64,000 bases of DNA from Cupriavidus consociatus (GCF_017814975.1 NZ_JAGIQA010000003.1:294673-358672), one strand, 5' to 3'. Counted from the first letter of the stretch, positions 41,711 to 50,876 are shown. The notes: a model not told the origin generated them from the sequence alone. A program made the numbers and translations.

Positions 41711-43129
41711 TCAGTTCGTCCGCATCACCGCCGGCGGCATCCAGCTGCCGTCAAGCAAGGCCTGCTCCGGCCAGTACGCGCGCAGCATCATGTTCAGTCC
41801 ATCGGGCGGCGCCGGCAGCCAGTTGGCGGCCCGGGAACCGGCCGGGCGCTCGTGCTGGATATAGATGTCGAGCGAGCCGTCGCGGTTGTAGCGCAGCCGG
41901 TCGCGGCTGCCGATGGCGTAGCGCTGGATCGGGTTGGGGATAAATGCCTGGCGGTCGTTGTAAAGCGTCAGCGACCAGAACGCCCGCGCCGGCGGCAGCT
42001 GGTCCTTGTCGAAATGCAGCACGTAGCGCGCGCCGCCCTGCAGCGGCGTGCCGTCGGCATCGGTGCGTGTCGACGCGTAGATCGCATCCTCCGGCAGGTT
42101 GGCGCCCAGCCCCACCCACGCGGTCACGGCGCGGCGGGCGTAGTTGGTGCCATAGTTGCCGAGATCGCGGTGCATGACCCAGCCGTTGCCCGCATCGGCA
42201 TTGCCCTTGCGCGCGCCCTGCGCGATCGTTGCCAGCGCCGCGGTCGCGCCTTCCTGCACCGCGCGCGCGGTCGACGGTTCCATCACTGTGGTCTTGAACG
42301 GCACGCCGGGGCTGATGCCCATGCGGCGCACTTTCTCCACCATGGCGCTGTCGGCCGCCGCAGGCGGATTAGCCGGCAGCAGCGCGGCGAAACGCGTGAA
42401 AAAGGCCTGAGCGTCCATCGCCGCGACCTGCTCCACCGGCGAACTCTGCGTGTCGACCGCAGCGGCGCGCGGCGCGGGCCGGTCAGGCACGCGGCGGCCA
42501 CCGCCCCATGCGGACAGCGGCGTCAGCCGGTACTGGTCCTGCAGCCGGTGCACGGCGGGGAGATCTTTCTTGCCGTTGACCTGGGTACGGCCGATCAGCC
42601 AGACCATCGACGTCGGCGAGCGGATTTCCTGCACGCCCTTGGGCAGCGTGCCGCGCCAGTCGGGTCCGGTAATGGCGAAATTGCCGCGACGGGTACCGGT
42701 GGTGCGCTTGCCCGGCGAGGCAAACACATTGGTCCACGCATCCATCAGCGGCATCAGGTAATAGCGCCCTTGCGTGTCGGGCACGGACAGGATCACCGGC
42801 TCGCGCGACAGGTCCAGCCACGCCGACGAATACAGCGTATCGGCATTGGGGCTGACCACGTCGGTGAAGCTGGCGTCCGGGAACGTGCGCTTGTGGGCGA
42901 AGGTGTTGACCGGCGTGCGCAGCGTCATCAGCTCGCGCGTCACGTCCATCAGCACCAGCGGATAGGCATAGGTGAAGACCTCGGCCGACAGGGCCTTCAT
43001 GGCCTGGTCGGACGGCGGCTGTTCGGCGGCGACGGCCTGGACTGTGGCTGTATCCGGCGCGCTGGCGCAGCCGGACAGCATGACGGCGAGCGTGACCGCG
43101 CTCGCCATAAGACGAAATGAAGGCTTCAT
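41711..43129 (-). CDS. DUF1254/DUF1214 domain lipoprotein
   Basis: The protein has 472 residues. A lipoprotein signal with lipobox LSGC places Cys21 as the lipid anchor. Residues 60-180 match DUF1254 (FTYAYPLVLMDVTRELM, VVSPNADTLYSSAWLDLS) and residues 330-450 match DUF1214 (LHFDKDQLPPARAFWSLTLYN, RYAIGSRDRLRYN). Proteins with this pair occur widely in proteobacteria and their activity is unknown. Start ATG 43129 was chosen because the signal sequence follows it directly. Confidence 0.85.
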   Translation of the reverse strand: MKPSFRLMASAVTLAVMLSGCASAPDTATVQAVAAEQPPSDQAMKALSAEVFTYAYPLVLMDVTRELMTLRTPVNTFAHKRTFPDASFTDVVSPNADTLYSSAWLDLSREPVILSVPDTQGRYYLMPLMDAWTNVFASPGKRTTGTRRGNFAITGPDWRGTLPKGVQEIRSPTSMVWLIGRTQVNGKKDLPAVHRLQDQYRLTPLSAWGGGRRVPDRPAPRAAAVDTQSSPVEQVAAMDAQAFFTRFAALLPANPPAAADSAMVEKVRRMGISPGVPFKTTVMEPSTARAVQEGATAALATIAQGARKGNADAGNGWVMHRDLGNYGTNYARRAVTAWVGLGANLPEDAIYASTRTDADGTPLQGGARYVLHFDKDQLPPARAFWSLTLYNDRQAFIPNPIQRYAIGSRDRLRYNRDGSLDIYIQHERPAGSRAANWLPAPPDGLNMMLRAYWPEQALLDGSWMPPAVMRTN

Positions 43130-43394
43130 GACCCCGTTCCCGATTCTTGCGACCTGTCCTGGGATTGCGGCTATGACTGCCGGCATGTCGTCCCGGAGGC
43201 GCATGTGTTTGCTCCCGCATCTTGTGCCTCCCCTTGCGCCGTGTCAATTCCTTGCACGCAGGTGAGCGAGGGCGATCACACTAAAGGTGGTTGCTGGAGC
43301 GAAACATGGATGATAAGGCACCGCCACAGCGGGAGGGAATCACCCGATCGGAAGCCAGGATCCGGGCGCGATACCAAGCCTCGGTACCGACCGC

Positions 43395-43772
43395 TCAATA
43401 GCGCATCTGCACATCGTCGACCTTGCCCGTGCGCGCGTTGTACAGGCAGGCATAGTGGAAACCGATCGCCGACGAACTGTCGTCGGGCTCGAACACACCT
43501 TCGCCGTTGACCGACGTCTGCGCGTTAGGACGCTGGTAATACTGCTCGCGATCGGACATCAGCATGACGCTGCCCGGTTGCGGATAGCGGCGCTTCAGCG
43601 CTTCGGCGACGGCCGGCTCGCAGGCGACAGAGGCCGCCCTGCTCACCGTCTGGGCATCGACCGTGATGCGCGTGGTGGCGGGCGGGACGCGGCGCGGCGC
43701 GGTTTGCGGCGGCGTCTCGCAGGCGGCCAGCAGGCACGCCAGCGGCAGGCACAGCATTGAAGCTCGGATCAC
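43395..43772 (-). CDS. Small hypothetical lipoprotein
   Basis: The protein has 125 residues. The lipobox LLAAC places Cys18 as lipid anchor. After a short Pro/Thr linker there is a compact domain with two cysteines (SVACEPAVAEALKRRYP and FHYACLYNARTGKVDDVQM), which looks like a small periplasmic fold often seen as a DUF in Burkholderiales. It is isolated between two intergenic gaps. The function is unknown. Confidence 0.7.
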   Translation of the reverse strand: MIRASMLCLPLACLLAACETPPQTAPRRVPPATTRITVDAQTVSRAASVACEPAVAEALKRRYPQPGSVMLMSDREQYYQRPNAQTSVNGEGVFEPDDSSSAIGFHYACLYNARTGKVDDVQMRY

Positions 43773-43998
43773 GCGGACCTCCTCCCAACGGAAGCGCGCA
43801 CTGGCGCCCTCCCAAAAAGTGAAGCGGAGCTATCAGATTAATGCCTTCGAGCGGAAAAGCCAAAGCCGGCCACGCCGGGCAGCCCCAGTCGCCCCCCGGA
43901 TTTGCCCGCGATTGCGAATCTGTCAACGCGGCTACACTATCGGCTCCCGGCGCCGGCGCGCAGCGCGCGGCGCCGCAAGACACCACGATGCCGACACA

Positions 43999-45708
43999 AT
44001 GACAACCACAGAGACAAGCGGCGCACGCCCTGCCACCACCGCCATTCCCGCGCCATTGCTGCGCAATGCCGCCAGCCTGCTGGTCGTGCGCGACGCGCCC
44101 GCCGGCATGGAAGTCCTGCTGGTCCGCCGCGTCGAGCGCGCCAACGACCGCAGCAGCGGTGCCTATGTGTTCCCCGGCGGCACGCTCGACGCACTGCACG
44201 ACAAGGCGCTGCATGCGCATGCCCACGGCCTCGACGACATCGCCGCGAGCGAGCGCCTGGGGCTGCCTGCTGGCGGCCTGGACTTCTATGTTGCCGCGGT
44301 ACGCGAATGCTTCGAAGAAGCCGGCCTGCTGTTCGCCTATGGCAGCGACGGACGCCTGCTGCCTGCCGATGCCCTCGACGCCGGACAACAGGCGCTGCTG
44401 CGCGCCGCCGTGCAGCGCGGCGGACCCGGCCTGGCGCATGCATGCGCGCAACTCGGGCTGCGGCTGGCGGCCGACCGGCTGGCCTACCACAGCTACTGGC
44501 TCACGCCGCCGGGCCTGCCCAAGCGCTTCGATACGCGTTTCTTCGTCGCCATCGCGCCGGAAGGCCAGGAGGTAATCGCCGATGGCAACGAGATCGTCGA
44601 ACACCGCTGGATCCGCCCTGCCGAAGCCGCCGATCCGGCCAGCGGCCTGCCGATGATGCACGTCACGCGCCGCACGCTGGCAGCGATCGCGCAATTCGAC
44701 AACGCCGAGGCCTGCTTTGCGTATGCGGCGCAACTGCGCGGCATCGCCTGCATCATGCCGCGCCTGGCCACCGGCGCCGCAGGCGTGCGGCCGGTGATGC
44801 CCAACGAGGCGTGCTATGCCGAGATCGGCCGCATCGACCCCGAAGGCCGGCACCATGGCCGTTACGAACTGTGCCCCGGCTTGCCGGTGCAACTGTCCGA
44901 GCGCGTCTGGCGCTTAACTGCGAACAACGGCAGCGTGATGACCGGCCCCGGCACCAACACCTACCTGGTCGGCGGCGGCGCGCGCAACGAATGGGCCGTG
45001 ATCGATCCCGGCCCCGACGATGCCGAGCATGTGCGCGCCATCCTGGCCGCGGCGCCGGGTCCGATCCGCTGGATCTTCGCCACGCATACGCACCTCGACC
45101 ATTCGCCCGCGGCGGCAGCGCTGCAGGCTGCGACCGGCGCAACCGTGCTGGGTCGTGGCGCGCCGGCAGGCCAGTGGCAGGACGCGAGCTTCGCGCCGCA
45201 GCGCGAACTCGCGCACGGCGAGCGCATCGCCATCGGCGATGGCTGCATGCTGCGTGTCTGCCATACGCCGGGCCACGCGTCGAACCACCTGTGCTACCTG
45301 CTCGAAGAAGAAAAGACGCTGTTCACCGGCGACCACGTGATGCAGGGCTCGACGGTCGTGATCGGACCGCCCGACGGAGACATGCGCGCCTATCTTGATT
45401 CGCTGGCCGCCTTGCAGGAAGAAGACCTGGAATGGCTCGCCCCCGGGCACGGCTTCCTGATCGCACGTCCACAGGACGCGATCCGCCTGCTGGTCCGCCA
45501 CCGGCTGCAGCGTGAAGCCAAGGTCGCGGCCGCGCTGCGCGAACTTGGGCCCGCGCCGATCGAAGCGCTGGTGCTGCGTGTCTATGACGACGTGCCGCCG
45601 CGCATGCACCCGGTCGCGCAGCGCTCGCTGCTGGCGCACCTGCTCAAGCTGCGCGATGAAGGCAAGGCACGCGAATCGGACGGGGATTGGTCGGAGATGA
45701 TGGCGTAA
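43999..45708 (+). CDS. NUDIX hydrolase fused to metallo-beta-lactamase domain
   Basis: The protein has 569 residues from ATG 43999. Residues 20-270 are a NUDIX domain of the NUDT19-like type: the first Gly of the box and the REC-FEEAG part (RECFEEAGLL) are separated by a long insert, and VFPGG precedes it. Residues 295-569 are a metallo-beta-lactamase domain with H363-T-H365-L-D367-H368, then the later metal ligands in CHTPGHASNHL and FTGDHVM, of the LACTB2-like group, which acts on RNA or thioesters. The fusion places a nucleotide-diphosphate or CoA-ester hydrolase beside a hydrolase of the RNase/thioesterase fold. Substrates are not known. Confidence 0.88.
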   Translation: MTTTETSGARPATTAIPAPLLRNAASLLVVRDAPAGMEVLLVRRVERANDRSSGAYVFPGGTLDALHDKALHAHAHGLDDIAASERLGLPAGGLDFYVAAVRECFEEAGLLFAYGSDGRLLPADALDAGQQALLRAAVQRGGPGLAHACAQLGLRLAADRLAYHSYWLTPPGLPKRFDTRFFVAIAPEGQEVIADGNEIVEHRWIRPAEAADPASGLPMMHVTRRTLAAIAQFDNAEACFAYAAQLRGIACIMPRLATGAAGVRPVMPNEACYAEIGRIDPEGRHHGRYELCPGLPVQLSERVWRLTANNGSVMTGPGTNTYLVGGGARNEWAVIDPGPDDAEHVRAILAAAPGPIRWIFATHTHLDHSPAAAALQAATGATVLGRGAPAGQWQDASFAPQRELAHGERIAIGDGCMLRVCHTPGHASNHLCYLLEEEKTLFTGDHVMQGSTVVIGPPDGDMRAYLDSLAALQEEDLEWLAPGHGFLIARPQDAIRLLVRHRLQREAKVAAALRELGPAPIEALVLRVYDDVPPRMHPVAQRSLLAHLLKLRDEGKARESDGDWSEMMA

Positions 45709-45739
45709 GCGGTCCGCAAAAGTTTTTTTCGCGGACCCC

Positions 45740-45767
45740 TTGCGCAATCCCGAAATTCCGCTACAAT
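45740..45767 (+). promoter_or_regulatory. Promoter of tRNA-Arg
   Basis: TTGCGC (-35) and TACAAT (-10) are separated by 16 bases. A GC-rich stretch follows the -10, as in stringently controlled stable-RNA promoters. The transcript would start about seven bases before the tRNA. Confidence 0.75.
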
Positions 45768-45781
45768 TCGGCCTCTCGTGT

Positions 45782-45858
45782 GCGGCTGTAGCTCAGTTGG
45801 ATAGAGTACTTGGCTACGAACCAAGGGGTCGTGGGTTCGAATCCTGCCAGCCGCGCCA
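45782..45858 (+). tRNA. tRNA-Arg (anticodon ACG)
   Basis: The 77-base cloverleaf has acceptor stem GCGGCTG/CAGCCGC, D-arm GCTCAGTTGGATAGAGT, anticodon stem CTTGG/CCAAG with loop CTACGAA (ACG), T-arm with GTTCGAATC, and encoded CCA. It reads CGU/CGC codons after A34 is changed to inosine. A terminator follows. Confidence 0.96.
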
Positions 45859-45872
45859 CCTATGCAGAAAGG

Positions 45873-45904
45873 AAAAGGGCTTCCGGAAACGGAAGCCCTT
45901 TTTT
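45873..45904 (+). terminator. Terminator after tRNA-Arg
   Basis: AAGGGCTTCCG pairs with CGGAAGCCCTT around a GAAA loop and is followed by a T run. It is an 11-bp intrinsic terminator for the tRNA transcript. Confidence 0.92.
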
Positions 45905-45966
45905 CATGGCGCCTCTGCGCGAAGGACGCGCACCACTGTGCGCAAGCGCTCGCCGCCACTCTGAAA

Positions 45967-46890
45967 CTACCACCGGTACCTCGCGCCGACCGTACCTCCC
46001 GGATTGCGCCCCGCCTTCACCTTGAACCACAGCTTCACGCCGGTTGCCGTGTTGCCGTGCGCGCCAATATTGAACGAGAACAGCCCGCGCAGCAGGTCGG
46101 CATCGATCTTCGTGCCGTTGATGTTGATGCTTTGCTTGCGGCTGTCCTGCCACCAGTCGGCTTCAACGAACGGATAGATGCCGGCCAGGCGTGTCGGCTG
46201 CGCGCCATAGAGCCGTATGCCGATGCCGGTGGCACTGGAATCGCCGGGCATGCCCTGCGCCTGCACGCCGCTGACCGGCGACATGCCGGGCTGGTAGGCC
46301 AGCTGCAGTCGCGGCTGGATCGTCAGGCCGCCGGCGCGCGGCACCACTGCATCGACCGCCAGCGCCATGGTGCGCACGCGGCTGTCGACAAAGCCGCCGG
46401 CGCTGGTGACATCGTCCATGTGCAGCGTCAGGCGGCGCGGGCGATCGGCCACGGCGACGAGATCGCGGTCCACGGCGGCCAGACCCGGCGCGTCGTCGTC
46501 CGGCCCCGCTCCCCTTGCCAGCGGCAATGACGACGAGGGCTCCGGCGCTCGCGTCGCGTACTCGATGGTGACGGGTTCGGGGGCACTGCTGAAGAATGCG
46601 GGCGCGCCGGCCGGCATGTCGGCGCCGGCCACCAGCGTCTCGGGTGCCTCGGCGACCGGCGCTGGCGCGGCCTGCGCCTGCAGCGGCTGGTCCCAGCCGA
46701 AGACGCCCTGGCTGTCCGCAACCCTTTCGGGAACCGCATCATCCGCGTGGGCCAGCGCACACATCAGCACGGCCAGGATGCTGCAGCATTGCAGGTGATG
46801 CAGGATCGGACCCGGATGCGCGGCACACGGGTGCCAACCGGAGCAAGACCCCGCCTCCCTCTCTCTCGATGATGACAAGACCATAGTCAT
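45967..46890 (-). CDS. Hypothetical outer-membrane protein
   Basis: The protein has 307 residues. A hydrophobic segment near residues 38-52 (SILAVLMCALAHADD) looks like a signal peptide with an unusually long n-region, so the true start may be later. The middle is Pro/Ala-rich (residues 70-140). The C-terminal 150 residues have alternating strands and end in VGARYRW, with the aromatic last residue typical of outer-membrane beta-barrels. No family name is clear. ATG 46890 follows AAGGTGG; a GTG lies three codons upstream. Confidence 0.65.
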   Translation of the reverse strand: MTMVLSSSREREAGSCSGWHPCAAHPGPILHHLQCCSILAVLMCALAHADDAVPERVADSQGVFGWDQPLQAQAAPAPVAEAPETLVAGADMPAGAPAFFSSAPEPVTIEYATRAPEPSSSLPLARGAGPDDDAPGLAAVDRDLVAVADRPRRLTLHMDDVTSAGGFVDSRVRTMALAVDAVVPRAGGLTIQPRLQLAYQPGMSPVSGVQAQGMPGDSSATGIGIRLYGAQPTRLAGIYPFVEADWWQDSRKQSININGTKIDADLLRGLFSFNIGAHGNTATGVKLWFKVKAGRNPGGTVGARYRW

Positions 46891-47566
46891 GGCAACCACC
46901 TTCGGACGTTATATCTGCCTGCCCGATGAGCTTGAGCATAGGTCAATCCGACCGCTTGCGTAAGCCGGGAATGTTGGTGAGCGCGCGATGGCAATGGCGC
47001 GCGCGGATGACAGCGGCGCGCGCGGCACACATCGGCACCAGACGGCGCCGCCGGCGCGGATCAAGGCGCGGTGGAATCGCGCGCGTGCGCGAGCGGCTGC
47101 AGCACGGCGCGCGCCGAGATCGACCGGCTGGCCGATCGCCCACTTGCGGAACGCGACATGGAAGCAATCCGCCAGGCCATCGAAAGCAGGTTCGACGTGG
47201 TCGACATGCTGCAGCCCGCCATCGCCTGGCAAGCGCGCGAGCTGTCCGCGTGTCACGAGGGCCTCGCCGCTCCCGCGCTGCCCGGCAAGATGCCGGGCGA
47301 GCTGCGCGAGTATGGCGGACGCATTGCCACGCAGATCATGGCACCCGTCGCGGCACAGCAGCCGATGCCGGTGCAGAGCCTGGGCGATGCCACGGCGCTC
47401 GCGGGCGGCTGCTCGAACTGTGGCAGCTGGCCGGGCCTGCGTACGACATGTCCGGCAACTCGCCCGCGCTGGAACACGCCTACGCCGACACGAATCATCG
47501 GTTTTTCGGACAGGATGTGCGGCGCTCGCAATCAGTCCGGTGCGCATGCCCGGCGACAGGCCCCTC

Positions 47567-47725
47567 CAGGTGACGGCCCGTTTCGGCGTCGCGATCGGGC
47601 ACGGCGGGCCACGTCATTGGCAACAGCTGTTCGCCGCGGCCGATGCGGCGATGTACCGGGCCAAGGCAGAGGGGCGCAATTGCGTGCGCGAAGCGCAGGG
47701 CGAAGAAGGGGGCCCTGCGGCCTGA
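47567..47725 (+). pseudogene. GGDEF-domain C-terminal remnant
   Basis: The segment VTARFGVAIG, then HWQQLFAAADAAMYRAKAEG and RNCVREAQ is the normal end of a diguanylate cyclase GGDEF domain. The catalytic GGDEF motif and the upstream core are not found in this frame, so no c-di-GMP synthesis is possible. Frameshifts or a deletion removed the rest. Confidence 0.6.
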
Positions 47726-47788
47726 GCTCGCCACCGGGATTTCGATCGACGGGACCTCTGCGACCAGGATCCGAGGCCGTAAACGACG

Positions 47789-47812
47789 AAAGGCTCGCTT
47801 GCGCGAGCCTTT
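47789..47812 (-). terminator. Hairpin after tRNA-Leu
   Basis: AAAGGCTCGC and GCGAGCCTTT form a 10-bp stem around TTGC, nine bases after the tRNA-Leu 3' end on the minus strand. It is a likely terminator. Confidence 0.75.
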
Positions 47813-47820
47813 CCGAAAAT

Positions 47821-47907
47821 TGGTGCCCAGAAGAGGACTCGAACCTCCACAGTGTTGCCACCGCTAGGACCTGAACCTAGTGCGTCTACCAATTCCGCCA
47901 TCTGGGC
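47821..47907 (-). tRNA. tRNA-Leu (anticodon CAG)
   Basis: The 87-base class II tRNA has acceptor stem GCCCAGA/TCTGGGC, D-arm GGCGGAATTGGTAGAC, anticodon stem CTAGG/CCTAG with loop TTCAGGT (CAG), a long variable arm and T-arm GGTTCGAGTCC, and an encoded CCA. It reads CUG. Confidence 0.95.
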
Positions 47908-48040
47908 TTCGTTTCGCTGCATTGCTGCTGCGATGCGAAGAAAAAGATTATGCCGCCCGTACCCGACGCTGTCAACACCCTCAAGCAAAAATCTGTGCAG
48001 GCATGCGGCATGGATCTGGCGTGAACCGGGTGCAAGCCAA

Positions 48041-49327
48041 TTATTGAGCACCACTCCCGCGCATGAAATCCACCTGCGCCGGCCGTCCGGGCAATTGCAA
48101 AGCCGCCGTCGCCGGCGGCGTGCCGGCGATGGTCTTGCCGGCACGCAGCACGCGCAGGCGCGTGGCACGCAGCCGGATCGCCTCGACCGGGTCGCGCGCC
48201 TGCAACAGCACCAGGTCGGCCCGGCAGCCCGGCGCGATGCCGTAGCCGTCCAGGCCAAGGATTTGCGCCGGCGTCGCGGTCACCGCGGCAAAGCAGGCAC
48301 GCACCGCCTCCTGCCCCGTCATCTGCGCCACGTGCAGGCCCATGTGCGCGACCTCGAGCATGTCGCCCGAGCCCAGGCCGTACCACGGGTCCATCACGCA
48401 GTCGTGGCCGAACGCGACCGGCACGCCCGCCGCCAGCAGTTCGGGCACGCGCGTCATGCCGCGGCGCCTGGGGTAGCTGTCGTGCCTGCCCTGCAGCGTG
48501 ATGTTGATCAGCGGGTTGGCGATCGCCGCGACGCCGGCCTCGCGCATCAGCGGGATCAGCTTGGACACGTAGTAGTTGTCCATCGAGTGCATCGAGGTCA
48601 GGTGCGAGCCGGCCACGCGGCCATGCAGGCCGAGCCGCACCGTCTCGCTCGCCAGCGTCTCGATATGGCGCGACAACGGGTCGTCGCTTTCGTCGCAATG
48701 CATGTCGACGCGCAGCCCGCGCTCGGCCGCCAGCTCGCACAGCAGCCGCACCGATTCCGCACCCTGCGCCATGGTGCGCTCGAAATGCGGGATGCCGCCG
48801 ACCACGTCGACGCCCATATCGAGCGCGCGCGTCAGGTTCTGCATCGCGCCGGGCGCGCGCAGGACGCCGTCCTGCGGGAACGCCACCAGTTGCAGGTCGA
48901 GGTAAGGACGCACGCGCTCGCGCACGTGCAGCAGCGCTTCCACCGCGAGCAGGCGCGCGTCGCAGACGTCGACATGCGAGCGGATCGCCAGCAGCCCGCG
49001 CGCCACGGCCCAGTCGCAGTAGGCCAGTGCGCGTTCGACCAGCGCTTCCTGCGTCAGCATCGGCTTGAGTTCGCCCCACAGCGAAATGCCTTCGAGCAGA
49101 GTGCCGGACTGGTTCACGCGCGGCAGCCCGTACGACAGCGTCGAGTCCATATGGAAATGCGCGTCGACGAACGGTGGCGTCACCAGCTGGCCGGCGGCAT
49201 CGATTTCCTCGGCGGCCCGCGCGGCCAGTGCGGGTTCCACCGCGGCGATGCGGCCATTGGCAATGCCGATATCGATGCCGGTGCGCCCGTCGGGCAGGTT
49301 GCAGTGCCGCAGGATCAGGTCGAGCAT
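48041..49327 (-). CDS. codA: Cytosine deaminase (CodA family)
   Basis: The protein has 428 residues of the amidohydrolase fold. It converts cytosine to uracil and ammonia. Metal ligands are His57 and His59 (VDAHFHMD), a later His in MHCDESDD, and the catalytic Asp in FGHDCVMDPWY. In E. coli CodA the residue after this Asp is also Asp (position 314) and affects substrate choice; here it is Cys, so specificity could differ (for example isocytosine or other ring amines). It lies 104 bases downstream of the TetR/RutR-like gene on the same strand. It would feed uracil into the URC operon. Confidence 0.88.
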   Translation of the reverse strand: MLDLILRHCNLPDGRTGIDIGIANGRIAAVEPALAARAAEEIDAAGQLVTPPFVDAHFHMDSTLSYGLPRVNQSGTLLEGISLWGELKPMLTQEALVERALAYCDWAVARGLLAIRSHVDVCDARLLAVEALLHVRERVRPYLDLQLVAFPQDGVLRAPGAMQNLTRALDMGVDVVGGIPHFERTMAQGAESVRLLCELAAERGLRVDMHCDESDDPLSRHIETLASETVRLGLHGRVAGSHLTSMHSMDNYYVSKLIPLMREAGVAAIANPLINITLQGRHDSYPRRRGMTRVPELLAAGVPVAFGHDCVMDPWYGLGSGDMLEVAHMGLHVAQMTGQEAVRACFAAVTATPAQILGLDGYGIAPGCRADLVLLQARDPVEAIRLRATRLRVLRAGKTIAGTPPATAALQLPGRPAQVDFMRGSGAQ

Positions 49328-49431
49328 GGGGTGTCTTTACGGGAACGGTCCGGACAAGGTTCTGACGGTAAGCACGGCGCATGATCGCATGGCCGCGCGA
49401 GGCGCAGGCAGCGCGCGTGCGGACGAGGCGC

Positions 49432-50154
49432 TCATCCCTGCCCGTCGGCCAGCACCTGCATGGTCATGGCCTCGGGTGCGAGGCCGCAGCCGCGCAGCAG
49501 CAGCGCCACCAGATGTTCGGTCGCCTGCGCATAGTCCTGCCGACCCAGCCGGCTCACGCCGAGCACGGCGCAGACCTGCGACTCGAAATCGGCATAGGTC
49601 TGCGTTGCGGCCCAGATGGTGAAGAACAGGTGCTGCGGGTCCACCGGCGCCATCTGGCCGCTGTCGATCCAATGCTGCACCACCGCGGCCTTGCGCGCCA
49701 CCAGTTCGCGCAACGCATGGCGCAGGATCTCGCCGATCTCCGGCGCGCCGTGCAGCAGCTCGTTGGCGAACACGCGCGAGGCATCGGGATGGCTGGCAGA
49801 CAAGCGCATCTTGGCGCGGATGTACTGCTCCAGCGCCACCTGCGGCGGAAGTTCGGCGCGAATGATATCGGTCTCGGACAGCCAGAGCTGCAGCGTGTGG
49901 GCCAGCACCGCGCGGTACAGCGCCTGCTTGGTGCGGAAGTAGTAGTGCAGGTTCGACTTGGGCACGCCGGCGCGCGTCGCAATCTCGGCCATGGTGGCGC
50001 CGGCAAACCCGGCGCGCGCGAACACGTACTCGGCCGCGCGCATGATCATCGCCTGGTTCTCCTGCCGGATGCGGCCGGCGGGACTTTCGTGCGCAAGCTG
50101 CGCGCCGTGCATCGGCAGCGGCCGGGGCGATGGGGCGCTGGCGCGCGGGTCCAT
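49432..50154 (-). CDS. TetR family regulator, RutR-like
   Basis: The protein has 240 residues from ATG 50154, which overlaps the upp stop (TGATG). The helix-turn-helix is GATMAEIATRAGVPKSNLHYYFRTKQALY split over residues 50-85, and the C-terminal part (QLWLSETDIIRAELPP and TFAHxxPDASRVFANEL-like residues) matches the YcdC/RutR group, which releases DNA when uracil binds. A perfect RutR-type palindrome lies before the first gene of this operon (53557). The operon order is urc1, urc4, upp, this regulator, so it is probably an autoregulated uracil-responsive repressor. Confidence 0.88.
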   Translation of the reverse strand: MDPRASAPSPRPLPMHGAQLAHESPAGRIRQENQAMIMRAAEYVFARAGFAGATMAEIATRAGVPKSNLHYYFRTKQALYRAVLAHTLQLWLSETDIIRAELPPQVALEQYIRAKMRLSASHPDASRVFANELLHGAPEIGEILRHALRELVARKAAVVQHWIDSGQMAPVDPQHLFFTIWAATQTYADFESQVCAVLGVSRLGRQDYAQATEHLVALLLRGCGLAPEAMTMQVLADGQG

Positions 50155-50876
50155 CACCGTGTGCCGTAGAGGCGGTCGCCGGCATCGCCCAGGCCGGGCA
50201 CGATATAGCCGTGCTCGTTGAGCGTCTCGTCGATCGCGGCGGTGACGATCCCCACTTCGGGATGCGCGGCACGCAGCGCGCGCAAGCCCGGACGCGAGGC
50301 GATCAGGCACACGTATTTCATGGTGGTGACGCCCGCCTCCTTCAGCCGGTTCAACGCAGCAATGGCCGAGTTGCCGGTGGCCAGCATCGGATCGACCACG
50401 ATGACCATGCGCTCCTGGATATCCTCCGGCATCTTGAAGTAGTACTCGATCGGCTCGAGCGTCTCGGGGTCGCGGTACAGCCCGATATGGCCGACGCGCG
50501 CCGCCGGCAGCAGCTCCAGCATGCCGTCGATGAAGCCATTGCCGGCACGCAGGATCGACACCAGGCACAGCTTCTTGCCCGACAGCACGCGCGACTGCGT
50601 CGGCGCGATCGGGGTGCGGATGGCGATGGTCTCCATCGCCAGATCGCGCGTGGCTTCGTAGGTCAGCAACTGGCTGATCTCGCGCACCAGGCGCCGGAAA
50701 TTGTCGGTGGTGGTTTCCTCGCTGCGCACCAGCGTGACCTTGTGCTGCACGAGCGGATGGTTGACGACCAGCACGCCGGGCATGCCTTCGGCGTCGTCGT
50801 CGCGGGTGACTACCGCGGAAACAGCGGCGGAAACAGCGGCGGGAACAGCGGCGGGAACAGCGGACATGTCGTTCAT
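50154..50876 (-). CDS. upp: Uracil phosphoribosyltransferase
   Basis: The protein has 240 residues. It makes UMP from uracil and PRPP. Family motifs are [10 protein letters not shown], the PRPP-binding [12 protein letters not shown] and the uracil-binding [11 protein letters not shown] at the end. The N-terminus has about 20 extra residues (Ala/Val/Pro/Ser) coded by a 12-bp tandem repeat, not found in usual Upp, so it is longer than the 208-residue norm. ATG 50876 follows AGGAG. In this operon the enzyme likely feeds the URC route, as URC6 does in yeast, rather than salvage alone. Confidence 0.9.
   Translation of the reverse strand: MNDMSAVPAAVPAAVSAAVSAVVTRDDDAEGMPGVLVVNHPLVQHKVTLVRSEETTTDNFRRLVREISQLLTYEATRDLAMETIAIRTPIAPTQSRVLSGKKLCLVSILRAGNGFIDGMLELLPAARVGHIGLYRDPETLEPIEYYFKMPEDIQERMVIVVDPMLATGNSAIAALNRLKEAGVTTMKYVCLIASRPGLRALRAAHPEVGIVTAAIDETLNEHGYIVPGLGDAGDRLYGTR
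50817..50864. repeat. 12-bp tandem repeat in the 5' part of upp
   Basis: Four copies of GGAAACAGCGGC (third and fourth with GGG in place of GGA; the last ends in A) code for the Ala-Val-(Pro/Ser)-Ala run of the Upp N-terminus. Units are in frame, so length can vary without loss of function. Confidence 0.85.

Larger units (their letters stand above)
46891..47820. other. Gene-poor stretch, 930 bases, with decayed coding sequence
   Basis: No intact gene is supported. Several overlapping frames of about 200 codons are only GC-rich frame shadows. Within the plus-strand frame that ends at 47725, the last 50 codons clearly come from a GGDEF domain, and pieces upstream (47071-47300) may be remains of its N-terminal part. 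I could not connect them into one gene. Confidence 0.55.

Noticed and set aside
46926..47573. Frames of 190-260 codons between the outer-membrane gene and tRNA-Leu
   Set aside because: They overlap in several frames and both strands with no domain except the short GGDEF end, so no intact gene was called.
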